Positions 44,416 through 52,154 of a stretch of 64,000 nt of DNA are shown in pieces. The notes under the pieces were generated by a model. It was not told the origin of the DNA. It searched no databases and saw only the letters and a list, made by a program, of their open reading frames with translations. The stretch is from assembly GCA_018242585.1 (NCBI GenBank), contig JAFEBQ010000002.1, positions 78,497 through 142,496 on the forward strand. The letters run 5' to 3'. The stretch's first letter is position 1; each line of letters begins with the position of its first letter. A program made the position numbers and the translations under genes. The stretch is from Planctomycetota bacterium. GTDB taxonomy: Bacteria > Planctomycetota > Planctomycetia > Pirellulales > PNKZ01.

Positions 44416-44765
44416 TGCAGCAGCTCCTGAACTAACAAGGTGTGTCGGACATTCCGTTCCGACTCATTCAAAATCGACAGCACGTTAAACACGCGCGAGC
44501 CGTAGCGCAGCCGATGGACGTCCGGCGACAGGCCCGCGAAATACCGCATAACAACTTTATGCGTCGTCAGGTTGCGGACCTGTTCACTAGCGACGAACGC
44601 CTGACCGCTCGCCGGCAGAATCGCGGCCCAGCGGGTCGCGACCGCCGACCAGCTCGGCACCGCTTGCCCCTTCTTATCCTGCGTCGGCGCGTTCGCCTCG
44701 ATTGTCACGCGCTGCCGCATATCACCCGCGGCGATCGCGAACACGTCAGCAGGCATTACGTCCAC
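44412..44765 (-). CDS. Head-tail adaptor / head closure protein
   Basis: A 117-aa beta-barrel protein of the SPP1 gp16 / HK97 gp7 type: RQRVTIEANAPTQDKKGQAV, SGQAFVASEQVRNLTTHKVV and YGSRVFNVLSILNESERNVR match the family in order. It closes the connector after DNA packaging and is the tail docking site. It overlaps the gp6-like gene by 10 nt. Confidence 0.88.
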   Translation of the reverse strand: MDVMPADVFAIAAGDMRQRVTIEANAPTQDKKGQAVPSWSAVATRWAAILPASGQAFVASEQVRNLTTHKVVMRYFAGLSPDVHRLRYGSRVFNVLSILNESERNVRHTLLVQELLQ

Positions 44766-45388
44766 ACCCCCGCCGACTCGGCCGCCAGCAAGTTTTCAAC
44801 GGCGAGCGGAACCGGCGCGCCGGCGTCGCCAACGGCTTCGCGATTCTTGTACCAGTGCGCGACGAGCAGCTTGATAGCCGTCTTAATCGAATCAGGCACG
44901 GCCGAAGCGTCGCCGTAGCCAGCGACGTAGGCAATCTGAACGCTACCAGGGACCGGCCGAGCAGCGGGCCAGGATTGTGAATAGGCCGGCGTGATTCGCC
45001 CTGGCTGGCTGATCGTATCGACGATGTAGGTCGACGGGTCAAGCGTAATTGGCGTGCCGTCGCTCGCTTCGTAAACGATCGACGTAACCGATTGCAGCGG
45101 GGGGAGCGGCAGTCGCAGCTCGGGACCGACCAGCGTCCATTGCTGGCCGAGCACCGGGAACTGATCGGCCGTCAACTTCCAAGTTTGCGTAATCAGCGCA
45201 CGTTTCAAATGCGCTTCGACGTAACGGCGCGCGGCGACAATCAGCGATGTAATGAGCGCGTCGTCGTCGGTAATTTCGACGCGCGCCCAGTCTTTCGCTT
45301 CGGCGAGCGTGACGGGCTCGACGGCCGGCGGCGTAACAAGCTGCAAACCAAAATGCAGCGGCTGACCGTACCAGGAAGTATTCGCCAT
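44756..45388 (-). CDS. Head-tail connector, gp6-like
   Basis: A 210-aa protein starting with GLQLVTPPAVEPVTLAEAKD (from residue 13) and DDALITSLIVAARRYVEAHL, the classic gp6/YqbG adaptor helices that dock to the portal. The C-terminal half is a beta part with a final helix (IKTAIKLLVAHWYKNREAV). A late element lies 4 nt before the ATG. Confidence 0.9.
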   Translation of the reverse strand: MANTSWYGQPLHFGLQLVTPPAVEPVTLAEAKDWARVEITDDDALITSLIVAARRYVEAHLKRALITQTWKLTADQFPVLGQQWTLVGPELRLPLPPLQSVTSIVYEASDGTPITLDPSTYIVDTISQPGRITPAYSQSWPAARPVPGSVQIAYVAGYGDASAVPDSIKTAIKLLVAHWYKNREAVGDAGAPVPLAVENLLAAESAGVWT

Positions 45389-45392
45389 GCAG

Positions 45393-45402
45393 TATCTATG
45401 CC
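45393..45402 (-). promoter_or_regulatory. Late junction element GGCATAGATAC before connector gene
   Basis: Minus-strand GGCATAGATA, spacer CTGC, then ATG. The internal TAG ends the small frame at 45396-45458. Confidence 0.65.
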
Positions 45403-45458
45403 CGCACGGCGCGATTGAAAAACGCCGCGGTCAGCATCCCTGCCGGCCGCGGCGTCAT
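45396..45458 (-). CDS. Possible 20-aa peptide
   Basis: A short frame (MTPRPAGMLTAAFFNRAVRA) that ends in the TAG of the late element, as several real late genes do. A longer in-frame version reaching 45635 overlaps the two small membrane genes and looks like a shadow. Weak support. Confidence 0.3.
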   Translation of the reverse strand: MTPRPAGMLTAAFFNRAVRA

Positions 45459-45499
45459 AGTCGCCAGCGCATCCCTGCGCCGGCTGCGACAGGTAAGCC

Positions 45500-45553
45500 C
45501 TATCGCTTCGCGATCAGCACGACCAAAAGAAGAAAGAACAGGAACAAAAACAT
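45500..45553 (-). CDS. Possible 17-aa hydrophobic peptide
   Basis: Begins with ATG immediately after the TAA of the preceding gene (TAAATG) and reads MFLFLFFLLLVVLIAKR, a single membrane-spanning stretch with a basic end. Tight junction and composition support a real membrane micropeptide, but length makes this uncertain. Confidence 0.45.
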   Translation of the reverse strand: MFLFLFFLLLVVLIAKR

Positions 45554-45724
45554 TTAGCGGCCCTCGGGCGACTGCACGGCTTGCGGCACGTCGAGAAAAT
45601 GCGGGCGGAAACCGTAGTATTGCACGACGGCCCAACTCAGACCGACGACGACGGCGAAGCTGACTGCCGCCCGCCAGGCGGTTCGCAGCGTATCGTCGAA
45701 CAGGTTGTAAGGTTGCTGTTCCAT
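45554..45724 (-). CDS. Small membrane protein, 56 aa
   Basis: Starts MEQQPYNLFDDTL, then one transmembrane helix (AAVSFAVVVGLSWAVVQYYG) and a short polar tail. It is part of a run of tiny membrane proteins after the papain-like gene. It could be a holin or accessory lysis protein, but has no recognised family. Confidence 0.6.
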   Translation of the reverse strand: MEQQPYNLFDDTLRTAWRAAVSFAVVVGLSWAVVQYYGFRPHFLDVPQAVQSPEGR

Positions 45725-45757
45725 AGAACCCAAGCGCCCGCTAGAACCCAAGCGCCC
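45724..45757. repeat. 16-bp direct repeat, 18-bp period
   Basis: tagaacccaagcgccc occurs at 45724-45739 and 45742-45757, spanning the junction between two small membrane genes. It may reflect a slipped duplication that created the present stop/start arrangement. Confidence 0.8.
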
Positions 45758-45881
45758 ACAGCACGACGCGAATCAACGTCTTCAGGCTAGGGTGCCAGGC
45801 GCGAACGACCATACAGAACGCCCACAGGGCGAACCACCAGCCGACGAACGCACCCGCTAACGACTGAAGAAAGGACTTCAA
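45741..45881 (-). CDS. Small membrane protein, 46 aa (TTG start)
   Basis: A TTG start overlaps the stop of the preceding gene (TTGA). It encodes an N-terminal amphipathic part, a Trp-rich hydrophobic helix (GAFVGWWFALWAFCMVV) and a basic C-terminus with a second hydrophobic patch. Overlap and composition support expression. Unknown function, possibly lysis-related. Confidence 0.5.
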   Translation of the reverse strand: MKSFLQSLAGAFVGWWFALWAFCMVVRAWHPSLKTLIRVVLWALGF

Positions 45882-46081
45882 AAGTCAATCCACCTGTAAA
45901 TCGTTCGCGGCGTTATCAGGTACAGGCCGCGGCATTCCGGCGTCGGGCCGAAGACAAAGTAAAAGCCGTCCGCATGCCGCGGCCGTTCTATCCCATATAT
46001 GCCCGCTGCCGGTCGCGCGTTCACTTGGAACTCGCCGGCAATCAGCGCGCAGACAAACCACAGACAGCGCAGCATTGTCAC
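45878..46081 (-). CDS. Small exported protein, 67 aa
   Basis: A GTG start overlaps the upstream stop (GTGA). It has a signal-like N-terminus (LRCLWFVCALIAGEFQVNA) and a short mature part with FYFVFGPTPECRGLYLITPR. No family is recognised. Confidence 0.55.
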   Translation of the reverse strand: MTMLRCLWFVCALIAGEFQVNARPAAGIYGIERPRHADGFYFVFGPTPECRGLYLITPRTIYRWIDF

Positions 46082-46341
46082 GGCTGGCCCGCCTCGGCGA
46101 ACGGATTCGGCGCCGGCCGATCAGGTACGCGCGGGTGCGGCCGATGATGCTCGACCGGCCAGTAAACGCCGAACGCCGAACAGCAGCCGCAACAGTCGCA
46201 GCGGCCGAAACGTGCGCCGCTGCCGATCGTCAGGCCGACGACCAGCATCACAGCCGCCAGCACGACGGCAGCGGCCGCGGCGACGCCTACCTTGCTCGCC
46301 ACACTCGACGGCATTGGCCGTTCTGACACGTCGTCACCCAT
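46078..46341 (-). CDS. Membrane protein with Cys-rich loop, 87 aa
   Basis: One hydrophobic helix (VGVAAAAAVVLAAVMLVVGL, residues 18-37) is followed by the cysteine cluster CDCCGCC and a Pro/Arg-rich tail. Its 5' end overlaps the 3' end of the papain-like gene by 55 nt; a later ATG at 46314 reduces this. Function unknown. Confidence 0.55.
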   Translation of the reverse strand: MGDDVSERPMPSSVASKVGVAAAAAVVLAAVMLVVGLTIGSGARFGRCDCCGCCSAFGVYWPVEHHRPHPRVPDRPAPNPFAEAGQP

Positions 46342-47345
46342 TGACCACCTGCTTTCGTTGGATTGGCTTTCGCTTTGTCGTCGGGCTGTTCGTTCTTCAG
46401 CGCGATCGTTTTGAATAGGTCGGCCGGCGCTTCGGCGTCGGGCTTCGTCAACCAGTCGGGGAGCAGTCGCTTCGGGAACCCGGTCGCGCTCGACAGCGCC
46501 CACGAATCGCCGGCGCGGAGAATGCGCGCGATATGTTGCGGCTCGACGTAGAACGAGCCGTCGGGCTGATCTTTGTACTTGTTTTCGCTGCTCGGGCCGT
46601 CGCCGCGAATGTACGCGCCCCAGCTATTCTGAACGAGATAGCCCTTGCGGCCGCCGTTCCGCTTGCCGCAAATGTGCATGCAATGCGACCAGCCCCCCGC
46701 CGGCCGACAAAAGCCGTCCTTGTCCCGCGGGCTCGCGAAGCCGACGCCGCTGCAAATCGTGACAGGGCAGCCGTTCTCGAGCGCCTTGTCTAACTCTTCG
46801 AGCGTCGTGACCTTCGCGGCCCCCTTGACGGGATGCTTTTTCGCCTCTTCGTCGAGCGGCCCGCTTACCGTGTTGTCGCCGCCATTGCTGCGCGCGCCCC
46901 AGTCTTTACAGCGGGGGACTTCGTAGCTCGTCAGGTCGACGCCATGCTGCGAATAATTCTGCCGGAACAGAACCCCACCAACGTCTTTCAACCACTTGAC
47001 CGCGGCATAGCCGTTGCTGCCGTCGCTATAGCTGTGACCGACCCGGCCGTAAGCTTCATTGCGGGCGCCGCCGTAAATCGACTCGGCCGAGCAAGGGAGA
47101 AACTTTCCCGCTTTCCCCGCCACTACGTCGATCGCTAACAGCTCGTCGACGGCGCCGGCGTGCCCGACCGCGACGCAAGAACCGATTTTCTTTTGATTGA
47201 GGGGCAAATGCCCCGGCAGCAGTTTCTGGACGGCGCGATAAAGGAAAACTTCGCCGTCGCCGTTCGGCGGAATGACGCCGCCTTGCGACAGCACTAGCCA
47301 GGCGAACAGCGCAAAGCCGATCAGCCGCTTTTGCGATGACTGCAT
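46287..47345 (-). CDS. Papain-like (C1-fold) cysteine peptidase, exported
   Basis: A 352-aa protein with an N-terminal hydrophobic signal or anchor (LIGFALFAWLVLSQGGVI). The catalytic triad order is visible: Cys in KKIGSCVAVGHAGAVDELLA, His in GGWSHCMHICGKR, and Asn in YLVQNSWGAYIR, as in papains, with SGVGFASPRD between. It should cleave proteins outside the cytoplasm. A structural-gene-cluster location is unusual for a peptidase; it may act in lysis, in superinfection exclusion or on a virion component. It sits upstream of a run of small membrane genes. Confidence 0.8.
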   Translation of the reverse strand: MQSSQKRLIGFALFAWLVLSQGGVIPPNGDGEVFLYRAVQKLLPGHLPLNQKKIGSCVAVGHAGAVDELLAIDVVAGKAGKFLPCSAESIYGGARNEAYGRVGHSYSDGSNGYAAVKWLKDVGGVLFRQNYSQHGVDLTSYEVPRCKDWGARSNGGDNTVSGPLDEEAKKHPVKGAAKVTTLEELDKALENGCPVTICSGVGFASPRDKDGFCRPAGGWSHCMHICGKRNGGRKGYLVQNSWGAYIRGDGPSSENKYKDQPDGSFYVEPQHIARILRAGDSWALSSATGFPKRLLPDWLTKPDAEAPADLFKTIALKNEQPDDKAKANPTKAGGQWVTTCQNGQCRRVWRAR

Positions 47346-47383
47346 AAAACCAGAGACTCCGACAGGAAGAGACGAGCCGGCGA

Positions 47384-47590
47384 CTACTTGTCGTCGCCGT
47401 CAAATAGATGCGGCGCGACCTCGCGCAACGTTACGGGCCCGTCGGCCGCGTACTGCCGCTGCACTTCCACCGGGGGCGGAGTCCAGCCGCATGAATCAGG
47501 CGGCGCGTCGTTGCAATGCCCGGGGCGCTCGACGACCAGGGCGAAGTAAGCGGCCGCCACAACGACCGCTAGAACGGCGAATGACTTCAT
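47384..47590 (-). CDS. Small exported protein, 68 aa
   Basis: A signal or anchor helix (SFAVLAVVVAAAYFALVV, residues 3-20) is followed by a Pro/Cys-containing soluble tail (CNDAPPDSCGWTPPP). It lies between the papain-like and the anchored helical genes. Unknown function. Confidence 0.6.
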   Translation of the reverse strand: MKSFAVLAVVVAAAYFALVVERPGHCNDAPPDSCGWTPPPVEVQRQYAADGPVTLREVAPHLFDGDDK

Positions 47591-47601
47591 CGCGCGAACT
47601 C

Positions 47602-47964
47602 CTATTTACTAACTGGCGGGCTGCCGCCTTGCTCCGCCTGGACGTGTTGCTGTAAATCTTGATGCAGGGCCGTAAACTTGGCGAGCAGTTCGGGCGTCGC
47701 GTTCTTGACGGCCCAGGCCGTCAGCGACTGAAGCAGCGCCAACGCCGATTCGGCGGAATGATCGGCGAGCGGTTCCAGCGTCACCGCGGCCGAAGTCGCG
47801 GCGCCGGCTGGTTTCCAGTTCGCCAGGCAGCCGGCGACGGCTGCCTTGATCTTGTCCCAGTACATGAACACGACCAGGCCCAGCGCCAGGAATAGAACCG
47901 GATGATCGGCCATCATGCCCTGAACGTTGTCGTAACTCGCTCGCAACTCTTCCACGTTTCGCAC
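47602..47964 (-). CDS. Single-span membrane protein, possible holin-like
   Basis: A 120-aa protein with one strong transmembrane helix (HPVLFLALGLVVFMYWDKI, residues 21-39) and a helical Ala/Leu/Gln-rich cytoplasmic or periplasmic tail. Topology resembles small phage membrane effectors; function cannot be decided. Confidence 0.6.
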   Translation of the reverse strand: MRNVEELRASYDNVQGMMADHPVLFLALGLVVFMYWDKIKAAVAGCLANWKPAGAATSAAVTLEPLADHSAESALALLQSLTAWAVKNATPELLAKFTALHQDLQQHVQAEQGGSPPVSK

Positions 47965-47988
47965 TCCGTTAAAAAAACAGGCCGAGCG

Positions 47989-48186
47989 CTAAACAGCGTC
48001 GGCCGGGACCAGGCTTTCTTCGCAGGCCAGGTCGAATGCTCCGTAAACCGCGGCGTCGACCGTCGCCCCCATCGCCGAAACGCTTTTGCCGTTACGGCTT
48101 ATCACACACTCGGCCAGCCCATCGTCGAGCCGCAACAGCGACACGTCGGCGAACTTCAGCAGGTACGTCAGCCGCTCCGCTAACAT
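47989..48186 (-). CDS. Small phage protein, 65 aa
   Basis: A small protein (MLAERLTYLLKFADVSLLRL, then ACEESLVPADAV) in the late operon just after the capsid-associated 164-aa gene. No motif recognised. Confidence 0.55.
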   Translation of the reverse strand: MLAERLTYLLKFADVSLLRLDDGLAECVISRNGKSVSAMGATVDAAVYGAFDLACEESLVPADAV

Positions 48187-48191
48187 GGCGT

Positions 48192-48686
48192 CTACGCTCC
48201 GTAACTGGCGTCGGCGAGCTGGGCGCTCGCGATCGGTGTTCCGTCGGGCAGCGCGACGACGATATAAAAATGCGTCTTCGCCGTGTCCGTGATCGACAGA
48301 ATGAACTTGCCCGTCGCGTCGGTAATGACGCGCAGCATTTTGCTGGCGACGAGCGCGGCAAGAACGTTGCCGCTCGCACCAGCGGCAACAGCGCCGCTAG
48401 CGGTCGTCGCGGTGATCGTGTCGCCGTGCGAATCGTCGGCCAGGTAAATGTCAACCACCCGACGCGCGGTCAAGTTGTCGCCATTGCCGTCCTTCAATTG
48501 AACCGTGTTCAAGCTGACGTTCGACGCGCCCGCGGCCGTGCTGATCGACGCCGTTTGCGGCGTACCGCCGCGAATGTACGTCGCGCCCGCGTCGAGCGCG
48601 AGCGTGCCGCCGCTGGCAATTACAAGGCTGTCGGCCTGCCGCTGGACCTTGGCAGCAACTGTTGGGTCGGCGTTTTTCGTCGTCAT
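48192..48686 (-). CDS. Probable head decoration or fibre-like protein
   Basis: A 164-aa beta-rich protein (SLVIASGGTLALDAGATYIR; IYLADDSHGDTITATTASGA). Its position after the capsid gene and composition suggest capsid decoration, but no family is confirmed. It follows the capsid terminator, so it may be read through or have a separate signal. Confidence 0.55.
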   Translation of the reverse strand: MTTKNADPTVAAKVQRQADSLVIASGGTLALDAGATYIRGGTPQTASISTAAGASNVSLNTVQLKDGNGDNLTARRVVDIYLADDSHGDTITATTASGAVAAGASGNVLAALVASKMLRVITDATGKFILSITDTAKTHFYIVVALPDGTPIASAQLADASYGA

Positions 48687-48724
48687 TGCTTCTCGTCGAG
48701 TTAGCGGCCAGCGCTCACCTGCTC

Positions 48725-48762
48725 AAAAACCCCTTGCCGGCGGAGCCGGGACCGGCAAGGGG
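48725..48762 (-). terminator. Terminator after major capsid gene
   Basis: An 11-bp stem (48730-48740 with 48752-48762) precedes TTTTT on the minus strand, about 32 nt after the capsid stop. It may limit downstream expression relative to capsid. Confidence 0.85.
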
Positions 48763-48793
48763 CAGCCAGCAGCCTTGCGGCCGCCAGCTTGTC

Positions 48794-50128
48794 TTACCCG
48801 GTAATCAACCGGGCGAAGGCCGACTCCAAAACCGGCGAGCCGTCGACGAACTTGTACGCCAGGAACCCGACCTTGCCCGAGGCGGCGTACAGTTCGTTCA
48901 GCCGCTGGAATACGAAAGGAGTCTCGGCGATTCGGTAGTACGAAAAGTCGCCGACGCACAGGATGTACTGGCCCGCCGCCGGCGTGCCGTTGTACGGGGC
49001 GTACTCGCTGCGCATCACCTTGATGCCGCGAATGTTCTCGGCGAACGGCGTCGCCTGGCCGCCCATCGCGCCGCCGACCTGCCACAGATAGTGGCCGTCG
49101 CCGTCCTTGAGCAGCAGCATCTTCGTCCAGTAGTTGCGATTTACGATCATCCCGAACGACGGCCGCTCAAAATACTGCTGCGGAATCGAGCCGATCGTCT
49201 TCAGAATGTCGTCAGCCGTGAACGTGTGCGTCGACGTGTCGGCGGCCGTCACGTCGCGAGCGGTCGAAATGCCGCTCGCCGAAGCCGTGAAGACGCCGAG
49301 CGGGTGACCGCTGCCGTCGCCGGTCAGATAGGCCGATTCTTCGGCGTATGCGAAGCTGAGCGACGTACGGTCGCTAATCAGCTTCTCGACGATGCTGGCG
49401 CCAAGCTGTAGCTCTTTCCAGGTCGCCTTGACGATGTTGGACAACAGAATCGGCGACAGGTCGCGCCGGACGACGGCCATCGTCGTGTCAGCGGTCGCGA
49501 CGGTCGCCTCGCCACCCCACGACGCTTGCTGAATGTCGGCCGTCAACTGCGGATTGCCGAGCGACACAGCGTCGGTCAGCGTGGTAATGTCGGCGAACTT
49601 ACGCATGAACAACAGGTTGTTCAGCTTCGTTACGATGCCTTCGTGCAGCTTGACGGGGGTAATCAGATTCGACGCGCCGTCGCCGCCGGTGACGGTCAGG
49701 TCGCGGTACTCGGCCGGAATCTCCCGGCCGCGCAGATACTGCTCAAAGTAAGCCGCGTGATACTTCGCCGACGCAGCGCGCGATTGAATGTCGCTGCCGC
49801 CGAGACTGGCGGCCGACTGGCGGCCAGCGCTTTGCTTCATGCGCTCTTCGATCGCTTGCAGCTTGCGCAGGATCAACGAACGACCTTCGTCCTTGTCTCC
49901 GTCCTTTTCGGCCGGCGGCTCGTCGTCGTTCTCTTCCTTCGGCGGCTCGTCGTCGCGCTGGCTTTCCAACTCCGTCACGCGGGCGTCGATCTTTTCAATG
50001 TCCGCCATAATGTCGGCAATCGACTTTTGCGACTCGGCCGACCCGCCGTCGTCACGCTCGGCGATTTCGCGAGCCTTCGTAACCAGCGACGCCTTGCGTT
50101 CCAAAAGCTGACGAACTTCGACCTTCAT
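48794..50128 (-). CDS. HK97-family major capsid protein
   Basis: A 444-aa protein. Residues 1-110 are a charged coiled-coil delta/scaffold domain (VRQLLERKASLVTKAREIAE). The HK97 fold follows: LFMRKFADITTLTDAVSLGN, IVKATWKELQLGASIVEKLI, GDGSGHPLGVF and the C-terminal IAETPFVFQRLNELYAASGK. Protease and portal genes are adjacent, and the N-terminal part is likely cleaved at maturation. GGGA lies about 10 nt upstream of the ATG. Confidence 0.96.
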   Translation of the reverse strand: MKVEVRQLLERKASLVTKAREIAERDDGGSAESQKSIADIMADIEKIDARVTELESQRDDEPPKEENDDEPPAEKDGDKDEGRSLILRKLQAIEERMKQSAGRQSAASLGGSDIQSRAASAKYHAAYFEQYLRGREIPAEYRDLTVTGGDGASNLITPVKLHEGIVTKLNNLLFMRKFADITTLTDAVSLGNPQLTADIQQASWGGEATVATADTTMAVVRRDLSPILLSNIVKATWKELQLGASIVEKLISDRTSLSFAYAEESAYLTGDGSGHPLGVFTASASGISTARDVTAADTSTHTFTADDILKTIGSIPQQYFERPSFGMIVNRNYWTKMLLLKDGDGHYLWQVGGAMGGQATPFAENIRGIKVMRSEYAPYNGTPAAGQYILCVGDFSYYRIAETPFVFQRLNELYAASGKVGFLAYKFVDGSPVLESAFARLITG

Positions 50129-50196
50129 ACTTTTTCAATCCCTTGACTTGTGACGATGCCGCCCGCGACTCCCTGTCGCCAGCGATTGCACGCGAT
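50125..50196 (-). CDS. Possible 23-codon leader frame with ATC start, upstream of capsid
   Basis: Where other junction elements have a start codon (4 nt after GATA), this one has ATC, and the frame runs open for 23 codons to a TGA overlapping the capsid ATG (ATGA). It could be a coupling leader, or the ATC may be meaningless and the element a plain promoter. Weak support. Confidence 0.25.
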   Translation of the reverse strand: MACNRWRQGVAGGIVTSQGIEKV

Positions 50197-50200
50197 GCCG

Positions 50201-50209
50201 TATCTATGC
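50201..50209 (-). promoter_or_regulatory. Late junction element GCATAGATAC upstream of capsid
   Basis: Minus-strand GCATAGATA, then CGGC-ATC. The capsid ATG lies 72 nt further downstream, so this copy behaves more like a promoter than a ribosome-binding site. The TAG is the protease stop codon. Confidence 0.6.
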
Positions 50210-50800
50210 AGAAAGCGCCGACGCCACCTGCTGCGCCAGCCGGCGAGCGGCCGCGTTAATGCTCGCCAGGGTGGAAGCCGGTGCGGGCCGGCGCGTCGAA
50301 AACTGCTCCAGCCGGCGAACCGCCACGTCGGTATCGAGATACGCCGGGCAGGGGGTTACGCAAACGTCATAGATGACGACCTTCAGCAGCGTTCGCGACG
50401 CCAGTCCGTCTTCGCCGCGCGACCACGTTTCGCCCTCTTCGTCGGCAATCGTGAACGCGAATGAACAGCCGCGCAGGTCGCCGCGGCCAATCGCTTCAAT
50501 CAGGCCAGCGACGTTGACCGACGGCGACTGCTCGGGCAGCTCGCATTCAAAGCGCAGCCCTACGTCGTCTTGCGACAATTTCAGCGTGCCCGACTCGGTT
50601 CGCCCCAGAATGGCGCGGTTGTCGTGGTCGTAATTGAGAATGACCGAAGTCGAAGCCGCCAAGTCGAATGCCCCCGGCGCGATCGTTTCAATGAACCCGC
50701 CTAAATCCTGGCTGGGCGTGTTAAACTTCGCGGCGTAACCGCTGATCGTGCGGCCGTCGGCGCGCAGGTCGGCGACGACGCTTCGGCGTTCTAGCTTCAT
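50204..50800 (-). CDS. HK97 prohead protease (S78 family)
   Basis: A 198-aa protease with the family pattern GYAAKFNTPSQDLGGFIETI, catalytic His in LNYDHDNRAILGRT, catalytic Ser in LRGCSFAFTI and acidic residues in VIYDVCVTPCPAY. It matures the capsid N-terminus. The ATG follows a late-element variant (GGCATAAATAC) by 4 nt. Confidence 0.94.
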   Translation of the reverse strand: MKLERRSVVADLRADGRTISGYAAKFNTPSQDLGGFIETIAPGAFDLAASTSVILNYDHDNRAILGRTESGTLKLSQDDVGLRFECELPEQSPSVNVAGLIEAIGRGDLRGCSFAFTIADEEGETWSRGEDGLASRTLLKVVIYDVCVTPCPAYLDTDVAVRRLEQFSTRRPAPASTLASINAAARRLAQQVASALSA

Positions 50801-50804
50801 GCCG

Positions 50805-50814
50805 TATTTATGCC
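50805..50814 (-). promoter_or_regulatory. Late junction element variant GGCATAAATAC before protease
   Basis: Minus-strand GGCATAAATA, spacer CGGC, then ATG. The CATAAATA variant is one base from the T4 late box TATAAATA. The TAA is the portal stop codon. Confidence 0.6.
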
Positions 50815-52130
50815 GCCTTGAATGCTGAAGCCGTCGGCAGCGCGCCCGACTGCTGCTGCGTATTCGGGTCGGTCGCCGACATTGCTGGCGAGCTAGCGGC
50901 CGGCGCCGCGTTCGGGATCAGCTTCCCGTCCCGGTCGACCTGTTGAAAGTTCAGCGGCAGCAGGTAAGTATCGAGCCCCTTCGCGGGGGCTTCCCCTTCG
51001 TCGTCGCGAACTTCATTGCGGCTCAGCCAGCCCCATTGAATCGCCGTCGCCGAGTATTGAGCGCGCGCGACAGCGTTCGGGCGCAGCAGCGGCTTGAAGT
51101 CGTGTCGCACAAAGTATTCACCGCGCTGCTCGGGTCGCAGCAGCTTGAACTCGATTTCCGACTCAAGAACGCTGCACCACCCCAGCAGGGTCGTTTGCAG
51201 GTAGTCGGCGTTCGCCTCTTCCAAATTGGCGTAATGCGCGTCGCTGTAGTCCCCCAGCTTGTTCGGCGGGATGCCGTACAGCCGGCACACGTCCAGAACG
51301 CTGAACTTCCGCGTTTCCAGAAACTGCGCGTCCTCGGGCGGAATCGACATATTCGCCCATTTCATCCCCTCTTCGGCGACGATGATTCGCCCGGTATTGG
51401 TCGGGCCGCTTTGCAGCGCGGCGAACGACTCGCGCAGGTTCCGCTTCGCGGCGTCGCCTAGTTTGCCAGGATGTTCCAGCACACCCGACGGCCGCGCGGC
51501 GTTGCCGAAGAATGCAGCGCCGAACACGTCGGCCGCTCGGCCCAGCGCCAGCGTTTCACGGGCCATCGCGATCGGCGAATAGCCTTTGATGCCCTCGCGG
51601 GTCAGCCCGGCGAAGTGCAGCACGTCGGCAGGCTCTAGGTCGACGCTGCCGCCGCCGTTCGGCCGGCTGTAGTGATAGACCAGCTCGCCGTCGCCAGTAA
51701 TTTGCGGTTCCACGGCGTCGGGGTGCAGTAAATGAAACGCGCGAACCCGGCCTGCCAAGTCGTATTCGATTTCGGAATAGCTGTTGCCCCAGGTCAGCAA
51801 ATGGCCGACGGTCGCGGCGCGCCAGCGTCGAGCCGTCATAAGCCCGTCGGGCGAATGCGTCAGCAGCGGGAACAGCACGTCGTCGAGCGCCACCCGCCGG
51901 CCCCCCTCGGGCAAGCGACGTTCAAGCGAAATATCTAACAGGCTAACGTCGGTCGCGATGCGATTGACGGCGGCGTAGACTGGCAAATGCAGCAGCGCTG
52001 ACTGCTCGTCCATCGAAACGCCGGCCAGCGCGGGCGGGCGCATCATTTGCCCAAACATGCCCCAGTTCGCGGGATTGTCAAAGAACGACCGCTTGAACCA
52101 GCCGCCCACGTTCGATAGCCAACGCTTCAT
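50808..52130 (-). CDS. HK97-family portal protein
   Basis: A 440-aa protein forming the portal ring through which DNA enters. Typical segments include ALLHLPVYAAVNRIATDVSL, YSEIEYDLAGRVRAFHLLHP, LTREGIKGYSPIAMARETLA and IPPNKLGDYSDAHYANLEEA. The C-terminus is Pro/Gln/Ala-rich. The late element before its ATG reads TCATAGATAC with a 4-nt spacer. Confidence 0.95.
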   Translation of the reverse strand: MKRWLSNVGGWFKRSFFDNPANWGMFGQMMRPPALAGVSMDEQSALLHLPVYAAVNRIATDVSLLDISLERRLPEGGRRVALDDVLFPLLTHSPDGLMTARRWRAATVGHLLTWGNSYSEIEYDLAGRVRAFHLLHPDAVEPQITGDGELVYHYSRPNGGGSVDLEPADVLHFAGLTREGIKGYSPIAMARETLALGRAADVFGAAFFGNAARPSGVLEHPGKLGDAAKRNLRESFAALQSGPTNTGRIIVAEEGMKWANMSIPPEDAQFLETRKFSVLDVCRLYGIPPNKLGDYSDAHYANLEEANADYLQTTLLGWCSVLESEIEFKLLRPEQRGEYFVRHDFKPLLRPNAVARAQYSATAIQWGWLSRNEVRDDEGEAPAKGLDTYLLPLNFQQVDRDGKLIPNAAPAASSPAMSATDPNTQQQSGALPTASAFKAA

Positions 52131-52134
52131 GCTG

Positions 52135-52143
52135 TATCTATGA
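52135..52143 (-). promoter_or_regulatory. Late junction element TCATAGATAC before portal
   Basis: Minus-strand TCATAGATA, spacer CAGC, then ATG. Here the upstream gene stops about 12 nt earlier, so the TAG is not needed as a stop codon, which argues the sequence is conserved for another reason. Confidence 0.6.
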
Positions 52144-52154
52144 AGCGCGCGCGT

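Noticed and set aside
45396..45635. The 79-codon version of the frame ending at 45396
   Set aside because: Arg-rich and overlaps two better-supported small membrane genes; only the last 20 codons are free.
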